Assembly: GCA_013400155.1 (NCBI GenBank)
Contig: VXBM01000563.1
Span: forward strand, 246,858-310,857
From: Helopsaltes ochotensis
Taxonomy: Eukaryota > Chordata > Aves > Passeriformes > Locustellidae
Length of the DNA stretch: 64,000 nt
Direction: 5' to 3'
Numbering within the stretch: the first letter of the stretch is position 1; every line of letters starts with the position of its first letter. Below the pieces are notes generated by a model. It was not told the origin of the DNA. It searched no databases and saw nothing but the letters and a program-made list of their open reading frames with translations. Below are positions 36,101 through 48,600 of this stretch, in pieces. Made by a program: the position numbers and the translations under genes.

Positions 36101-39100
36101 GTCTGTCTTCGAGGAATGCCTGGGATCAAAATGTGAGTAACTAGTTAAAATTCACTTTAAAACAATTTGCTGGCAGCAAAGTCATGCACAGCTTCCTCTG
36201 AGAGTTATAAATTACTGTTCCAGGCAAGGAGGAATGAGCAGTACTGGGTCAGGTGTCAGGGAAATTCTTTGTGCCACCTACAAACCCAGGCTGTGGACTC
36301 CAGCCTCCTCTGGAGTAGCAAAGCATTAATATGTTGAAGCCAAAAGTACAAGATTTATCAGTGGGATTAAGATTCTGTGCATGTGGCAATCAAGGCAAGC
36401 ACAACTCAAACACTTCAAGATTATTATTTTTAATTACTAATTGCTCCTCTTGTCTAAAATCAGACATGCCCCGCTGTGGGTTTGAAAGTGCAGCTGCTCC
36501 CACAGATCGAAGTTTAGAGATCTGGCAAAGGGCTGCAGCGGGGCTGTGAACTTTCTGAGGAGGAGACTTCTGCCTCTGAAGCCTCCATCAGGCTTGTCAC
36601 CAGGCAGAGAGGGCCACTAGCTGGGGCCCAGCAATGCACAGCTCATCCTTGACAGTGTGCAGAGATGCTGCTTGTTCCCAGGTCAGCAGCTGATCAAAGC
36701 CAGTGGCTGGAGGCTGGAGAGTGAGAGGCTGCATCCATCAGAGACCTGGGAGAACCAGCTATTCACCCGTGTCCTAAGCCGTGCATCATTGTATCTCTCA
36801 GTTTTTTGTTAATGAGAAATTAATTTTCTCAAATAAATTTTCTCTTAAAGCTAGGTTTCATCTTTTAAATAACTTTGTGTGAAAAATATATCAACATCAC
36901 TGGAATTGCCTATTTGGTGACAATTCTCTCTCCTGCCATGTTTTAATTAAGAAGTTTACACAAACATAAAGAGAATGTGTTATTCATCATAACCCTCTTT
37001 CTTTTATCAACAAAACATGCTTTTATTCATGTGGATTTGGGATTTTGTTACAATTGGGAAATTGAAATCTTCAAGGATGATTTAAGGAAAATGTTGTGGA
37101 AGAAGTCAGCAAAATATGAAAACAGAAAATGAACCCCATGAGAGAGAAACAAGAGCAATCTTTCAGTAATGTTGACAGACTTTCAGCCACACTGTGGTTG
37201 GTATGAGTCTAGAGAGGCTGTGGTTCCTGATGCATCACCAGATACATTTCAATTCAGCTTCTGGAGCTCTGGAGTCTTCTGGTCTTTGGCTGAAGAAATT
37301 AAATCTTGATCACCAGAAAATGATTCCTGTTGGCCTTAAAAATCTGGGGATTAAAGTTACTAAATTATTCTGAAATAATTTTATGGTAGTGCACAGAATA
37401 TATATTTTCCATTTTAGTATTCCGCTCAGCACTAACTACCCTTACTCAGAGCTGTGATTGCTGGATCCCTTTTATTCCCATGTTACAAGCATAGAAATGG
37501 AAATTACCAGAGTGATGTGAGTTGCACCACACTGGCTAGAGAAGGCAGCTTGCAGGATCATGGTAAGAATTAAATTGTTTGCTACTCATACAGATGCCTT
37601 TAGATTTCTCTCCTAAGACTCTAAGAAACTCCCCAGAAGTCTAAGGAACTTCTAGAAGTCCCATGAAGATCTTAACTGGACCTGGAGCTGCCTGATAAGC
37701 TTTCTAAAACTCATGAGTTTTACCTGTAATTCCCACTCCGTGGAAGGGCAAATTGGACTAAATTAGATCTGAGTGGGGGTAGTTTTCACCCACAGAGATA
37801 TTTTCCCAACTATGGTTTAATATTTTCCACCCAAAAAGTCTGTGCCTTCTTTAGGTGCATATCTGTAGCAGGCTATGGGAGGCTGGGGTGGAATGAGGGA
37901 ATGTCCAGGAGCATGTGGTCTCTTTTTCCCTGCTGCAGAGGGCTTTGGAGACACCACCATTCCTCGGGCTGGACAAATCCGGGGACAAGGAGCTTTTCTT
38001 GGTGAAATTTTCTACTGCTATTTTGAAAACTTCTCAGGCATGGTCTTTTGCTGATTAATGTAGCCTTTTTATCACATCTGAACATTGCATCCAAATGCAG
38101 TGTTTTACAAAGCAGCAAAACCCATAACAAAGCAGAATCAATAAATACAGTGCAATGCCCTTTGGCGATTCAAGCATTCTGTTAAAATTAGAATCTGATT
38201 ATAGCTGTGGAAACCTGTTTTCCTGAATCCTAACAAACACATTTTGCTTTACATGAAAGCTTTTCAAAGCTGTGGCCAATGCTGGCTCTGAGCAATCCCG
38301 AGTTTTTCAGCATATTCTTTCTCTTTTCCTGGATAGACACACGCTGTACTGACATACACTTCTAAAAATCTTATTTTCTACTTTAAACTCCCCCTGAAAC
38401 AACAAAACTCAAATAAGCAAAAGCAGCCAAGAATATCACAAGGAGAAGGAATTGGGACATTTTTAATGCATTGTCAAAGGCAAAGAGTTTTCTCATGATG
38501 TGTCAGCTCTGACAAAGTTTTAAAATGGAGAGTTAAAAAGGGAGCTGTCTAGCTCAGCTGAGGGGGAATTCACTGATCCAGGAGTTGGGAGACAGAGATT
38601 CAAGGTTTTATTTGATTCTAAATGGTCTCGAATGAAAAAGCGTACCCTGAGCTAGGCATGGGAAGAAATGAAATAGGGTTTTTCTACCCCTTGTTACTGA
38701 TGACCAGGAGATATGAGAAACATAAGATGTGATCCCAGTTTCACACAATTATTTTCTTTTACATTCTGCCTGACAGGTTTTGATTTTTTTCCAGCCAGTC
38801 ACTACTTTGAGACCTGAAAACTGTCCCTGAAGTTGTTATTCACCAGTCAGCTTTAGCAAAACTTCACTAAGAACCTAACTACCCAGCCTCGTTGAGATTA
38901 ATAATGGAATATTAAACAACAGCAAACTTTTACAGGTTGATTAATTGTACTAAATGCTTCAGGACTCCAATGCAGTGAAATGAGAGGCTCTTTCCAAGGT
39001 GCATCCTGGACTCTAGCATGATAATACCAACAATAAAACCATGACTGCTTTCACAGCTTTCCTAAGCCTGGACACAACTGGTTTCTCTGGCAGATTTAGG

Positions 39101-41667
39101 GGCTACAACTGATCTTTGGGATTGACGAAAGGTTTAGCATGACAGCTTGTGTAAGGAGTCAGACCTCTCCTTTGGGTTACCAAAAGTGATGGGATTTCCA
39201 GACGTGCACCATATATTTGCAGACCCTCTGGCACTGCTGCTCTCTTTTGAGCAATGGGTCCATCTGAGCAGCAAGATGCAACAGCTGCTGCTGCAGCTTT
39301 TCCCTCAGGTGCCTTCAGCCTTTTCCCTCAGCCTCAGAAGGGCTCAGGGCTCACAGCAAAGGGCTTGGGCCACACACGGTCTCCATTCTGGTACCTCTGA
39401 CAGGAGTTTCCCCCCTCTTTTCCATTCTCTCCCTTCCCTACAGCCTTGGATGTGCAGAGAGTGAGTAGGAGAGGCTGGGGGAGGAAAAGCTTCTTGCAGC
39501 ACTGGAGATGGCTCCAACCAGTGCCTGCAGGTCCTGTGTGGGTGTTGTGCACTGGAAGAAGCAGAGGGGCTTCACTCATCTCGAGAGTTTCCCCACACAG
39601 GCTTTATGTTGCTGTGTCTCACCCACTTCCTCATCACAGCTGAACATCCCAGACCCACTCTCCCTCAAACTTTCCAGTCTTCACTGTGGCCCTCCTGTCC
39701 CAGGGTCCCACGGATTCCTCTCAGCCACACTATCTTCTGAAATCCCTTTGCCCACCTTCCCCAGCAGAAGAAAGCTCCCCCACAGTGCCAGCATGGATTT
39801 GTTTTAGATGCTGGAGAGAAATCTTTGTTTGCTTTGTTAAATTGAGGCTGGGTCAGTGGCACAAGCAGAAGGGGCCATCGCTACCATGGCACGTGACCTC
39901 ACAGGAGGCTGACAAAGGGTGCTGTGCTCATACCTGAACCCAAACCTTTTGGATAAGACCCAGTTCAGTCTTAACGAAGTGAGAGGACAATTTCCTTCCA
40001 TCTCCTTTAATACTAATTCCCTAGCCTATGAAGTAATGCAAGAGCCTCTTGCTGTATCTGCAACTTCTGCAGCATCCTTTATATGACAAAGCAATCTGGG
40101 CTGACCACAGTAATTCATCCAGTGTTAGGATTATTTCTCCTGAGGCAGTATTCAGCACTACAGCCTACAGTGGTGTATGCATTTTCTTAGTTTCCTGTTA
40201 CTTCTGGGCATGGTTCTCTATGATAATTTTGTTCTGAGATCCCCCAAGGTATTGTTCTGCTCAGTCACATGAAAAATAGGAAAATAATGCACCTTCATCC
40301 CAGTTCCACAGATGGGCCATTCATCAGCATAAAATCAACTATATAGCCTAGGAGGAAGCTGCTCCATGCACCAAATAGCTACGAATTTCCACGATGGTTT
40401 CCCAAGCTGCATCAGGCCAGCAGCCGTGACAAAGAGATGCGATACATGGGAGCATTTGTGCAATGGGAACAAAAAAATAGTGTCCAAGTCCAAGGGATGA
40501 CCTATTGTTATCCTCAATTTTTCTAGCAGGAAAGTCTATCACTTTGTTAGTTCCAGATATCTAATTTCTTTTCAGATCACTGAGTTACTTAGATGGTTCT
40601 TCCTGAAGTGCTTCCCCTTTTACCATCTATTTACAAGAACAGATTTTGTCCATTTACCCAAACATGGGATTGGCTAAAGGAAGGCAGAGGTTTCTTCCCC
40701 TTGCACATCCACAAGTGTTCACCATACCACTGGGTTTGTGGAGTGATTGTAGCCCAGTTACTGCCATAAGCATCCTCAATGTATTTCCATCCTGATAACT
40801 CCCTGCAGGACACTGAATGCTGAGCTCTGCGGTTGAGACTTTCACAACAGCAATAGGAGATCATCAGACTCCTTAGGGGGTCTCTGAGTGAATCTGGCCC
40901 TCTCCAGCCGGTCTGCTCAGGATATGACTTTCAGGGATCTGGTTTGGGGATGACACAACCTGAACATGGAGTGCTGAGTTACTGGAGTGAGCAGGGCACC
41001 CTTTCACAGCAGCCCTGGATTTGGGGGTTAACAGAACATTTTTTTCTGAGAATGGATTATAAAATCCAGCAGCCAGAATCACAAGCAGGGAAAGCACAGG
41101 TCTGCCCAGAGAAAACACACTTGAAGTAGAGAGCACAAATGTGTCTTCCTGGGTACTCTTCAGTTCCCCAACTCTCTGAAAAACTGCTGTGCACATCTTC
41201 TCATCACATCACCTACCAAGACAACGATCTGGCTCACATGGTTGCAAGCGGGTCCTGCTTAGATGAGAGTTCTGTCAAATGTGTGTGCATGAGAGCTTCA
41301 GCACAGCTGTAGGTTAATAGACAAGCAGGAGAAAAACCCCATGTGGAGCAGATGCAATGGTGTGTTTCAGACCTAAAGGAAGTGCGGGATAAAACAGGAG
41401 CTGGGCTATCAAGGAGTCAATGGCACAAGGCAATACAGCATGTTAGTGAGAGATAGAAAAGCAGCCCAGGGGAGAAGAACTGAGATGAGCCCTGGGGCAG
41501 ATTCTGTTTGTCTCTTTGGTGATCCATGTAGCGAAAAAGAGAGAGCACATCTCCAGAAAAAAGATGGACAACGAGGTAAAATACTGCCAGGGAAGGAGGA
41601 GTGGGGAAGTAGAGGATTTTTGAAGCTCAAAGTTTCAAGCAATTCATTTTGCTTTTCAAGAGACTTT

Positions 41668-41685
41668 AAAAAAAAAAAAAAAAAA
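41668..41685. repeat. Poly(A) run
   Basis: Eighteen A residues on the plus strand in intron 6. No retroposed body is recognised next to it. Confidence 0.9.
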
Positions 41686-43214
41686 GCCAATGAGTCAAGA
41701 AGCACTAAATTAGCTAGGATGGTGCTCTAGCAAATGAAGGGCTTGATTATTCTGTGGTTTGCCCTAGATTTTGGAGAAAGTGCAAAATATGCAACAAATA
41801 CTACAGGGTGAGCTGCCCCCAGGGCTCCACCTCACGAGCTAGAGTGTGTGTGCCATAATGGGAACCAGCAGCCCCCTTAGGCCCTTCAGGAAACCCATGT
41901 TAACCTGATGTTGTGATACTGCCCTTGGGAGAGCTCAGAAATTCAGGCATCCCTGGCTCAGATGCACATGAAGGGAGAAGGCACCAGAAAAGGAGATGTG
42001 CCAGGCTCCCTGACCTGCAGCACTGAACTGAAGGATAGGAAGAAGCTGCACCTGTGAAGGAGCAATTAGAATTGTGAGGACACTGGGAACATGATGCCTT
42101 TTTGTCATAGAGCTGTGCTACAACCTTGAGGCTGACCTTGAAAAAAGGACGGAAAGGGTCTTAGGAGAGAATGAGCCAGGACAAACCCATAAAAAGCATC
42201 TGAAACCCCTGTGGCATTTCCCAGTGTCATATTCCTGCGACGCCACTGACCCTGGCTGGCCTCTCCTGCTCTCAGCTGCTCTTCCCCCTTTCCCTTCAGC
42301 CTCTTCCCCTACTCTCTCAGCTTCTACCTTCTTCCAAAGCTGTGACTTCACTTCCTGTAAGCTCACCCAACCTCCTGAGCTACAGGCACCAAAAAAGAGT
42401 TAGAAAACACCCCCCTGCTCAAAGCAGCCTTTTAGAGCTGCCTAAGAATGTTATCAACAAACAAGTCAGCTTACCTCTGATTCAAGAAGGCCATTTTTTC
42501 AAATTAAAGTACAATTTTATCTCTTTGTCCCTAATCTCTTACTTTCCTGCATGAAGCTGGCATGGGTGTGGGCTCCCTGGACCTCTCCTCTGCATTGCAG
42601 CTGTCAGACTCTTACAGATGTCACAAACTTGGTACTCTCTCTATCCAGTAAGAAGTAAGCCAGCTTACATCCTCCCTTACCAGAACAAAGCTCATAAGAA
42701 GGAAATGTGAGGCCTCCCTGAGGGTGCTGGAAAGACACGGTGGATAATAGGAAATTTTTGGAAGGAGATTTGAGAAGTGCATTTTACTCACTCCCTATAT
42801 TGATAAAGGCTTATCATATTCCTTCTCAAAACCAGGAACCACATGGTGAGACACCGTTTTTAAATGTTAATGCATCTTTAGAGAATAATCAGTAACGTTT
42901 GATGGCTTGTGCTAGCTCTAGGAGAGGTTTCTTTGTTGTTTAAGAAATGAAACAGCATTCATCTGGAGTTTCTTGTCATTACTGGATGAAAGAAAGGTTA
43001 TTTCTTGAGGAAAAAAAAAGAGGAAAGAGAAGATCTGAATGATAAACATTATAAAATACTTATCTTCCCAGATGTCTCTGGGATAACGTGAGCTGAAAGG
43101 AAATGCTTATCTCACTGAAGGACAGCTTCTGGCAACATGGTTTTCTACACAGTGCTAAATTATTTTAAGAGCACAGGACAAAGGTAGTGGGATCTGTTTA
43201 AAACAGTGAATTAC

Positions 43215-43330
43215 GAGCCAGGTGTAGCATCTCTTCAGGTCCTGCTACTGAATCACTGAGTAACCTTGGCTAAACCACACAGACCTTTCTGCCTCAGCTT
43301 CTGCTTGGGAGAATAACTGGTGTAATACCC
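43215..43330 (+). mobile_element. MIR-like CORE-SINE fossil
   Basis: The run TACTGAATCACTGAGTAACC, TTGGCTAAACCACACAGACC, TTTCTGCCTCAGCTTCTGCT, TGGGAGAATAACTGGTGTAA follows the MIR core, which has a tract of the type CTTGGGCAAG, then CTCAGTTTCCTC, then a GGATAATA-like end. It is a very old amniote SINE. Confidence 0.55.
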
Positions 43331-44917
43331 AACAGGAAAATTATTTTCATGATTATCTACAAGTTTACTGTCTGTGTCATGTACTGCGTGATTATATATT
43401 TTTAAACACAGCCGCTTGTATATCTTGTTATCTACAGAAGCATTCCCTCATTAGCTGGGAGATTTATCTGGTCTTTGAAGAAATCCATGAGCCAAGCAGG
43501 GTTCACCTCCAGGGCAGGGTTCAGCTGCATATAATCAGGCAGCACGGGCTGTCAGCTGCCCAAAGCACCAACCTCCTCATGCCAAGAGGAGCAGAATCCA
43601 GCCTGGACAGCCTCTGGTTGCTCTTGAGAATGGACCACATTTTAAAAATAATTACAGATTTTGGTGCTTCCAATTGTCATGTCAGTTAAGGAGTGCCCCA
43701 GGAAACCCACTTTCTGGAAAACATGAGTGTCTTTAACCAAACATAAGGCCTTTTTAGATATCTCCTTATATAACTAAACAGTGAGAGGCCAAAGATCACT
43801 ATTGTTTTTCATTATTCATAAGCACTCCCTTTCTTATTTTTAATTTTGATTTAAGATGATGATATGTCTTTTCATTTTGTTAACATCAAGATTTTGTTGT
43901 TCTGATTTGGAGTTTTAAGAATTTACTTGCTTTTGTTCACGTTATAAACCCTGCTGACACAATGCAGAAATCATGTCAGGCAAGGACCACATTTCCTTCC
44001 TGAATAGGTGCATTCTGCTTGCTTGTCCCAGCAAGCTACAACTTCACATGTGAAAAAAAAGTCTGGGCACAATAATATCTGATAATTAATAAATAACTTA
44101 TACAAATAAGAAAGCGCAAAGGAGTGAAACTACGGTCTGATGGATTTGCCTGTGAGGTCGTTGTGCGACCTTTGGTGATTAATTTTACATTCCCATGTCT
44201 GTGCTTCCTCCTCCATCCATTCTTTTGTCTTGCCTGCCTCACATTCAAGGTAGTCAGGGCAAGGAATATTCCTCATTATGTGTGCATTTGGCAGCACTGT
44301 AAATACATGTATGAGAAGCAGTAGCTGGGGCAGAGATAAGAGCGTAGTGTGTGCCTTGTGCAGTGGATCATGGGGTGACAGGCATGTGATGACAAGCCAC
44401 ACATCTCTGGAGTCCCCTGCCCCTTGCTGGGGGCATTCCATGTGGCTAGGCAGGGACAAAGCTGGTGCAGTGGGGAAGCAACAAAGATGTGCCTCTGCCA
44501 TTGCAGGGCAAGTTTGGGACATGCACGTTTGGGGAGTGATGAGGTGACAGTGCTGGCTCACGGTGGAGATGGGATTTGTCATCATGGACAATAAACTCTG
44601 CAAGTCTGTTGGTGGCACACACTGGCTCAAGATCTGATTTATCTCATTTGCAGGATCACCTCTAGAGAAGAAATCCCTGGAAAATCATGTGTTTGCTTGA
44701 ATGTCATAGGTATGGTTCCAAGGACCCTAAGACTGATCTGGTGGACTCCAACAAACCCACCTGCCATGCAGTGACCATGCAGTATACGTGACATAAGCAG
44801 GATGGCTTCAGAAGGATCCCTTCCATAAGGGTCTTGTCATTATTTGCTGCAAGTGCAGGTGATATTTGGAGAGAGTCTGATGAACAATAAAGACTACAGA
44901 TGTTCTGTATCACATAG

Positions 44918-44960
44918 ATATCATATCATATCATATATCATATCATATCATATCGTATCA
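44918..44960. repeat. (TATCA)n pentanucleotide array
   Basis: About eight TATCA units, with one shortened unit (TATATCA) and one G substitution (TATCG). It lies in intron 6, about 0.5 kb from exon 6. Confidence 0.9.
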
Positions 44961-45278
44961 GTGTTCTACTTCAGACTCCAGCTGCTGCAGCCTGTTTTAG
45001 TGAAAATGCAACCCTTCAATCCATACGTACTCTGTGAACCCTGAGAAGAGTCTATGCATCTCCAGTTAGAGCCCTGATCCTCTGGTCCAGCCTCCAGCCG
45101 TGGCTTCAAGGATCTCTTTGATTATGGGGATGCTGTCCAAAACACTTATTATATATACAACACTTTTAGGGTTGTATGTATCAAGCAGGAAATGCAGGGA
45201 TGTATTCCCTAGGTGTGGAGAGCTGCCCTGCCCAGCTCTGATTTTCCCTGCACACAGCACCAGTTGCACAGAGAGACA

Positions 45279-45292
45279 GACACACACACACA
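45279..45292. repeat. Short (CA)n run
   Basis: Seven CA units within a CA/GA-rich segment about 170 nt from exon 6, on its intron 6 side. Confidence 0.8.
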
Positions 45293-45369
45293 CTCTTTAA
45301 AGCCTGCAGTGTTTTTGCTCTCAGGTGAAACGCTTTCTGCCAGCAAAGAAAGAGAGCAAGAAGGATCTT

Positions 45370-45400
45370 AAAAAAACAAAACAAAACAAAACAAAAACAA
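45370..45400. repeat. (AAAAC)n array
   Basis: About five AAAAC/AAAC units in intron 6, roughly 60 nt from the exon 6 donor. On the coding strand this is a GTTTT-repeat downstream of the donor site. Confidence 0.9.
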
Positions 45401-45458
45401 CCAAGGAGAGACAGAACGCACACAAAGGAGGAAAAGGAGAGGGAAGATGTTTCCTTAC

Positions 45459-45610
45459 AGTCGGTTGTGATTTCGTAGGGGGAGTTGAGGCGCGCGTCTC
45501 CGCAGGGGGAAGTGCTGACGTACAGATGGAACAGGATGTTCTCCCGCAGCCTGAAGCCTCCTTCTTTTAATCGCACAAAGATTGATCGCTCCCAGTCTTC
45601 CCGCCGTTTG
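45459..45610 (-). CDS. ADARB2: ADARB2 coding exon 6, zinc ligand PCG motif
   Basis: This 152-nt exon completes a Ser codon split with exon 5 (AG|C) and reads KRREDWERSIFVRLKEGGFR, LRENILFHLYVSTSPCGDAR, LNSPYEITTD, ending on the first base of a Leu codon. The SPCGDAR motif supplies the first zinc-binding Cys (codon 45502-45504, equivalent to Cys451 of ADAR2). Val in HLYVSTSP (45517-45519) is the ADARB2-type residue where ADAR2 has Ile. The acceptor is TGATCATAG, with a weak pyrimidine tract, and the donor is GTAAGG. KRREDWERSIFVRLKEGG and SPYEITTD are strongly ADARB2-like. Confidence 0.97.
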
Positions 45611-45671
45611 CTATGATCACAAAAGAGGTTCCAGGTCATTTGTTACATGCCAAATCAGAAACATTTCTGTG

Positions 45672-45691
45672 CTCTCTCTCTCTCTCTCTCT
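45672..45691. repeat. (CT)n run
   Basis: Ten CT units about 60 nt upstream of the exon 6 acceptor on the coding strand, where it reads (GA)n. This purine run may explain the weak pyrimidine tract of that acceptor. Confidence 0.9.
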
Positions 45692-48600
45692 TGCCTTTTC
45701 TCCCTCTGCTTGTTTGTTTGTTTTTATTAGCACCCGGCATCATATATTTTGCCTAGTGACAACAAGAGGAAAAAAAATAAGCTTCTCCAGGTGAAGAAAT
45801 GTGTGAAGGAGGTCAAAACTGCCAAAGGCCTTTTGGCTTGCTTACCTAAGATATAGTCTAATGATAAAGTGTGGGTTTTTGAAGGATAACTCTCCTTCCT
45901 CACATGCATAAACACACTGATTTTAAAGTGTTTCTGGTGCATGAAAAAATGAGCTCTCAGGCTCTCATAGGAACACATAAGCTCTGCTGATCACAATGCC
46001 TAGGCACATGTTAGAATCCTATTAACATCAATCACCACAGCTGAGATGTGTGTTCGTATGCTCCACTGAAAAGGGCCTCTAACGAAGCACCCAAATTTTA
46101 TGACCACTGCCAGCTCTCCCTGCTCCCCAGGTGTTGCTCTTTTCCCCCATTCAACCAGAGCCACCTACAAGTGCTCCACCTAGGCCAGCTGGGTCCTCTA
46201 GGTCACTTGGCATTTTTGGAAATCAGAAGCCATCTTAAGAAGGGTGGACACAACTAGTGTGGGCTTTTCTCAGCTGAGTTGAAAAAGACACTTTTCGAGA
46301 CGAAGCTTTTATGTTTGCAGTGGTTCAGCAGCTAGATGGGGATGCAGTGCACATATTCCACTAGCAACAGCTGCCCAGGAGGCCAAACCCTCCCAGTGCT
46401 GCCGTTTGCAGCAACAGCACAGCACTAAAGCTCTGCTGCTGTGCCGTTCCTCCGATGAGTTACATTTGAGAAGATATGGGTGATTTCTCTGACAGACAGC
46501 TGCCTCTAATATGTGTATTTGGTCGATGGTCATGATTATAATTTTGAAGGTGAAAATGTGATCGGTGAAATTGTAATGAGACTCCTTTCCCCCGATGGCC
46601 TGGTCCTTCTCTCAAAAACTCGAGGGTCTTTTTTGGAGGAATATCTCTGAACAGAACAGCACCTGCAGGTAATGATTTTCCTAGGATGCTGTTAATAAGG
46701 TGGAATCCCACCCGTTTAATTCACTGCAGGACAGCCCATTAACCAAGGCGATTTCTGCCTGTCTCTCTGCCTCCTGATAGTGCAAACGGGTGCTTTTTAC
46801 TCAGCCTTTGAGCGAGTCCTTGGCTTTCATCCAAGCTGCCTCTGCCTGTTTTCTCCCAGTGCAGCCTCGGTGCTATTGAAGCTGTTTGGCTGTCACTCTT
46901 CCATGGTTAGGGTGTTTTGTCACTTTTTGATGCCAGGATGCGTTCACTGTCAGGAGGAATTTACAGGCACATTAGCTCGCCTGTCAGGGACAGGGAGCCA
47001 CACCGGCTGCCGAGCTGGGGCTGCCACATGCAGCTCCCTCATTTTCTGCTGGCTGTGGTGGAATTTCCCAACTGCACTAATTATATTATCGCCCTCATAC
47101 AAGCCTCTGAAATAATAAAATCTCTGTAAGTCCTGCTGCTTGGACTTCAGAGCAATTGCAGGTAGTTTTAAATAATTCACTGCAAAATCAGCTGGGAGAA
47201 TGCAAAGCTGTGTAGTCCAAATGCCTGCTATTATTACATTAAATCTCCCCAGAGTCTGTGTGGGGGGGCAGCTAACAGTACTTGGAGACAGTTGCTAGGT
47301 AGGGTTGGAACAGTCATGCTTTGGGCTGGATTTCAGGAGTTCAGCTTCCATCCTGTTTTCAATGGTCATTGTTTTTCACTGATTAACCTTGCTCTCTTAC
47401 CTTTTTGTGAACACCAACAAGGGTCTGTGGCCAGTGTGGCTGCCAGGTTGGGTGATAGACAGCTGCTCTAAAAATAGTTGACAGGGCTGGAGGGCAAGGC
47501 AGCTTGACTCTCTCCTCCAGCAGGCTGAGGTTCTTCGTACCACACAGGGTCCTGACCTGCCTTTGGGATGGTTTTCTAGGATCTGAACTCAAACATGAGG
47601 TTCATTCCTGCACTGTGGCTGAAGGCTTCACAGCAAAACTCAGCGAGTATTGTTGGAAAAGAGTTTGGGTTGCAACACCAGTCTGCCATGGTTTAATAAA
47701 GATTCTTGTGCATGGGATGTTTGGTGCATTTCAAAACCCAGGGGGACCCAGGGATCTTGTAAAAATGGTCCAGGTAAAACATGAAATGCACTTCTGCAAA
47801 GTCACCTCTACTCTAGCACCAGTACCCTTGTGCCTTGCCTGTGAGACAGGATTTTGAACAGTGAGAGGGAAGATGACTTTGCAGTAGCTGTTCTTTACAA
47901 TGTGCATTGCACAGCCATACACATCCTGCACAAAGCAATGGAGAGAGGAGCCCACAGTGAGCCTATGGATCCCATCAATTCAGGAGGTGTCACTAAATGC
48001 TGGCAGTGGCTAAAAGAGCAGAATTCATCCCTAAACCTTTGCCTGTTATGAATTTCTGTGGGAGATAGGATTTGAGGCTCATTCAAGAGGAACATTTAAG
48101 AATGTGCTAAATTCTAATCTTCTGCTTAAGTTCATTATTCAGCATAACATATTCCCATGTTTTGAGCTGACTTCAAGAAGATACTTAAGCACATGCTTAC
48201 AGTTTAATATATATTAAGGATTTGGATGAAACAAAGTCTGACAAGCAGAGGAGCTGTTTTTAGCATGTAAATGTATGTACAAGAAGTTTCTAGCATTACA
48301 TACTACAAGAGAGCATTCTAGAAAAACTAATACCAGGCTTAGTAGATGTGTAACAGGCAGCTGGTTTTCCTGGAAAAAATAACTTATTTGTCCTGGTTTA
48401 AGACTATTCCTTGCCTTTCATGTATAAAATAAGCAGTGGTTTGTATCTTGCTGAAAGAGCTTACCTTCTGGTAAAATCATCTCCCTGGCACGTGAATGGT
48501 GCACTACAGCAGCAAGCCTACTGTGGTGGTGATTTATTTTAAGGATACTCTATTAATTTTAGTTCTCTTTAAAAAAGAAGGGTTGTACTTTCTTTTCTTC

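Larger units (their letters stand above)
30143..45458 (-). other. ADARB2: ADARB2 intron 6 (phase 1)
   Basis: A 15316-nt intron with donor GTAAGG and acceptor TTTGTCCAG. It contains an AT-rich, possibly conserved block at 33600-34370, weak SINE-like traces near 32540-32610 and 38540-38640, a 17-18 nt poly(A) at 41668-41685, a MIR-like fossil at 43215-43330, a (TATCA)n array at 44918-44960, (CA)n at 45279-45292 and (AAAAC)n at 45370-45400. No gene was recognised. Confidence 0.9.

Noticed and set aside
37425..37560. Possible further SINE fossil in intron 6
   Set aside because: Only a vague resemblance (TTATTCCCATGTTACAAGC) to the old SINE type, too weak to annotate.
44130..44630. 166-codon minus-strand open frame in intron 6
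   Set aside because: No recognisable domain. It has no splice sites that would join it in frame to ADARB2.
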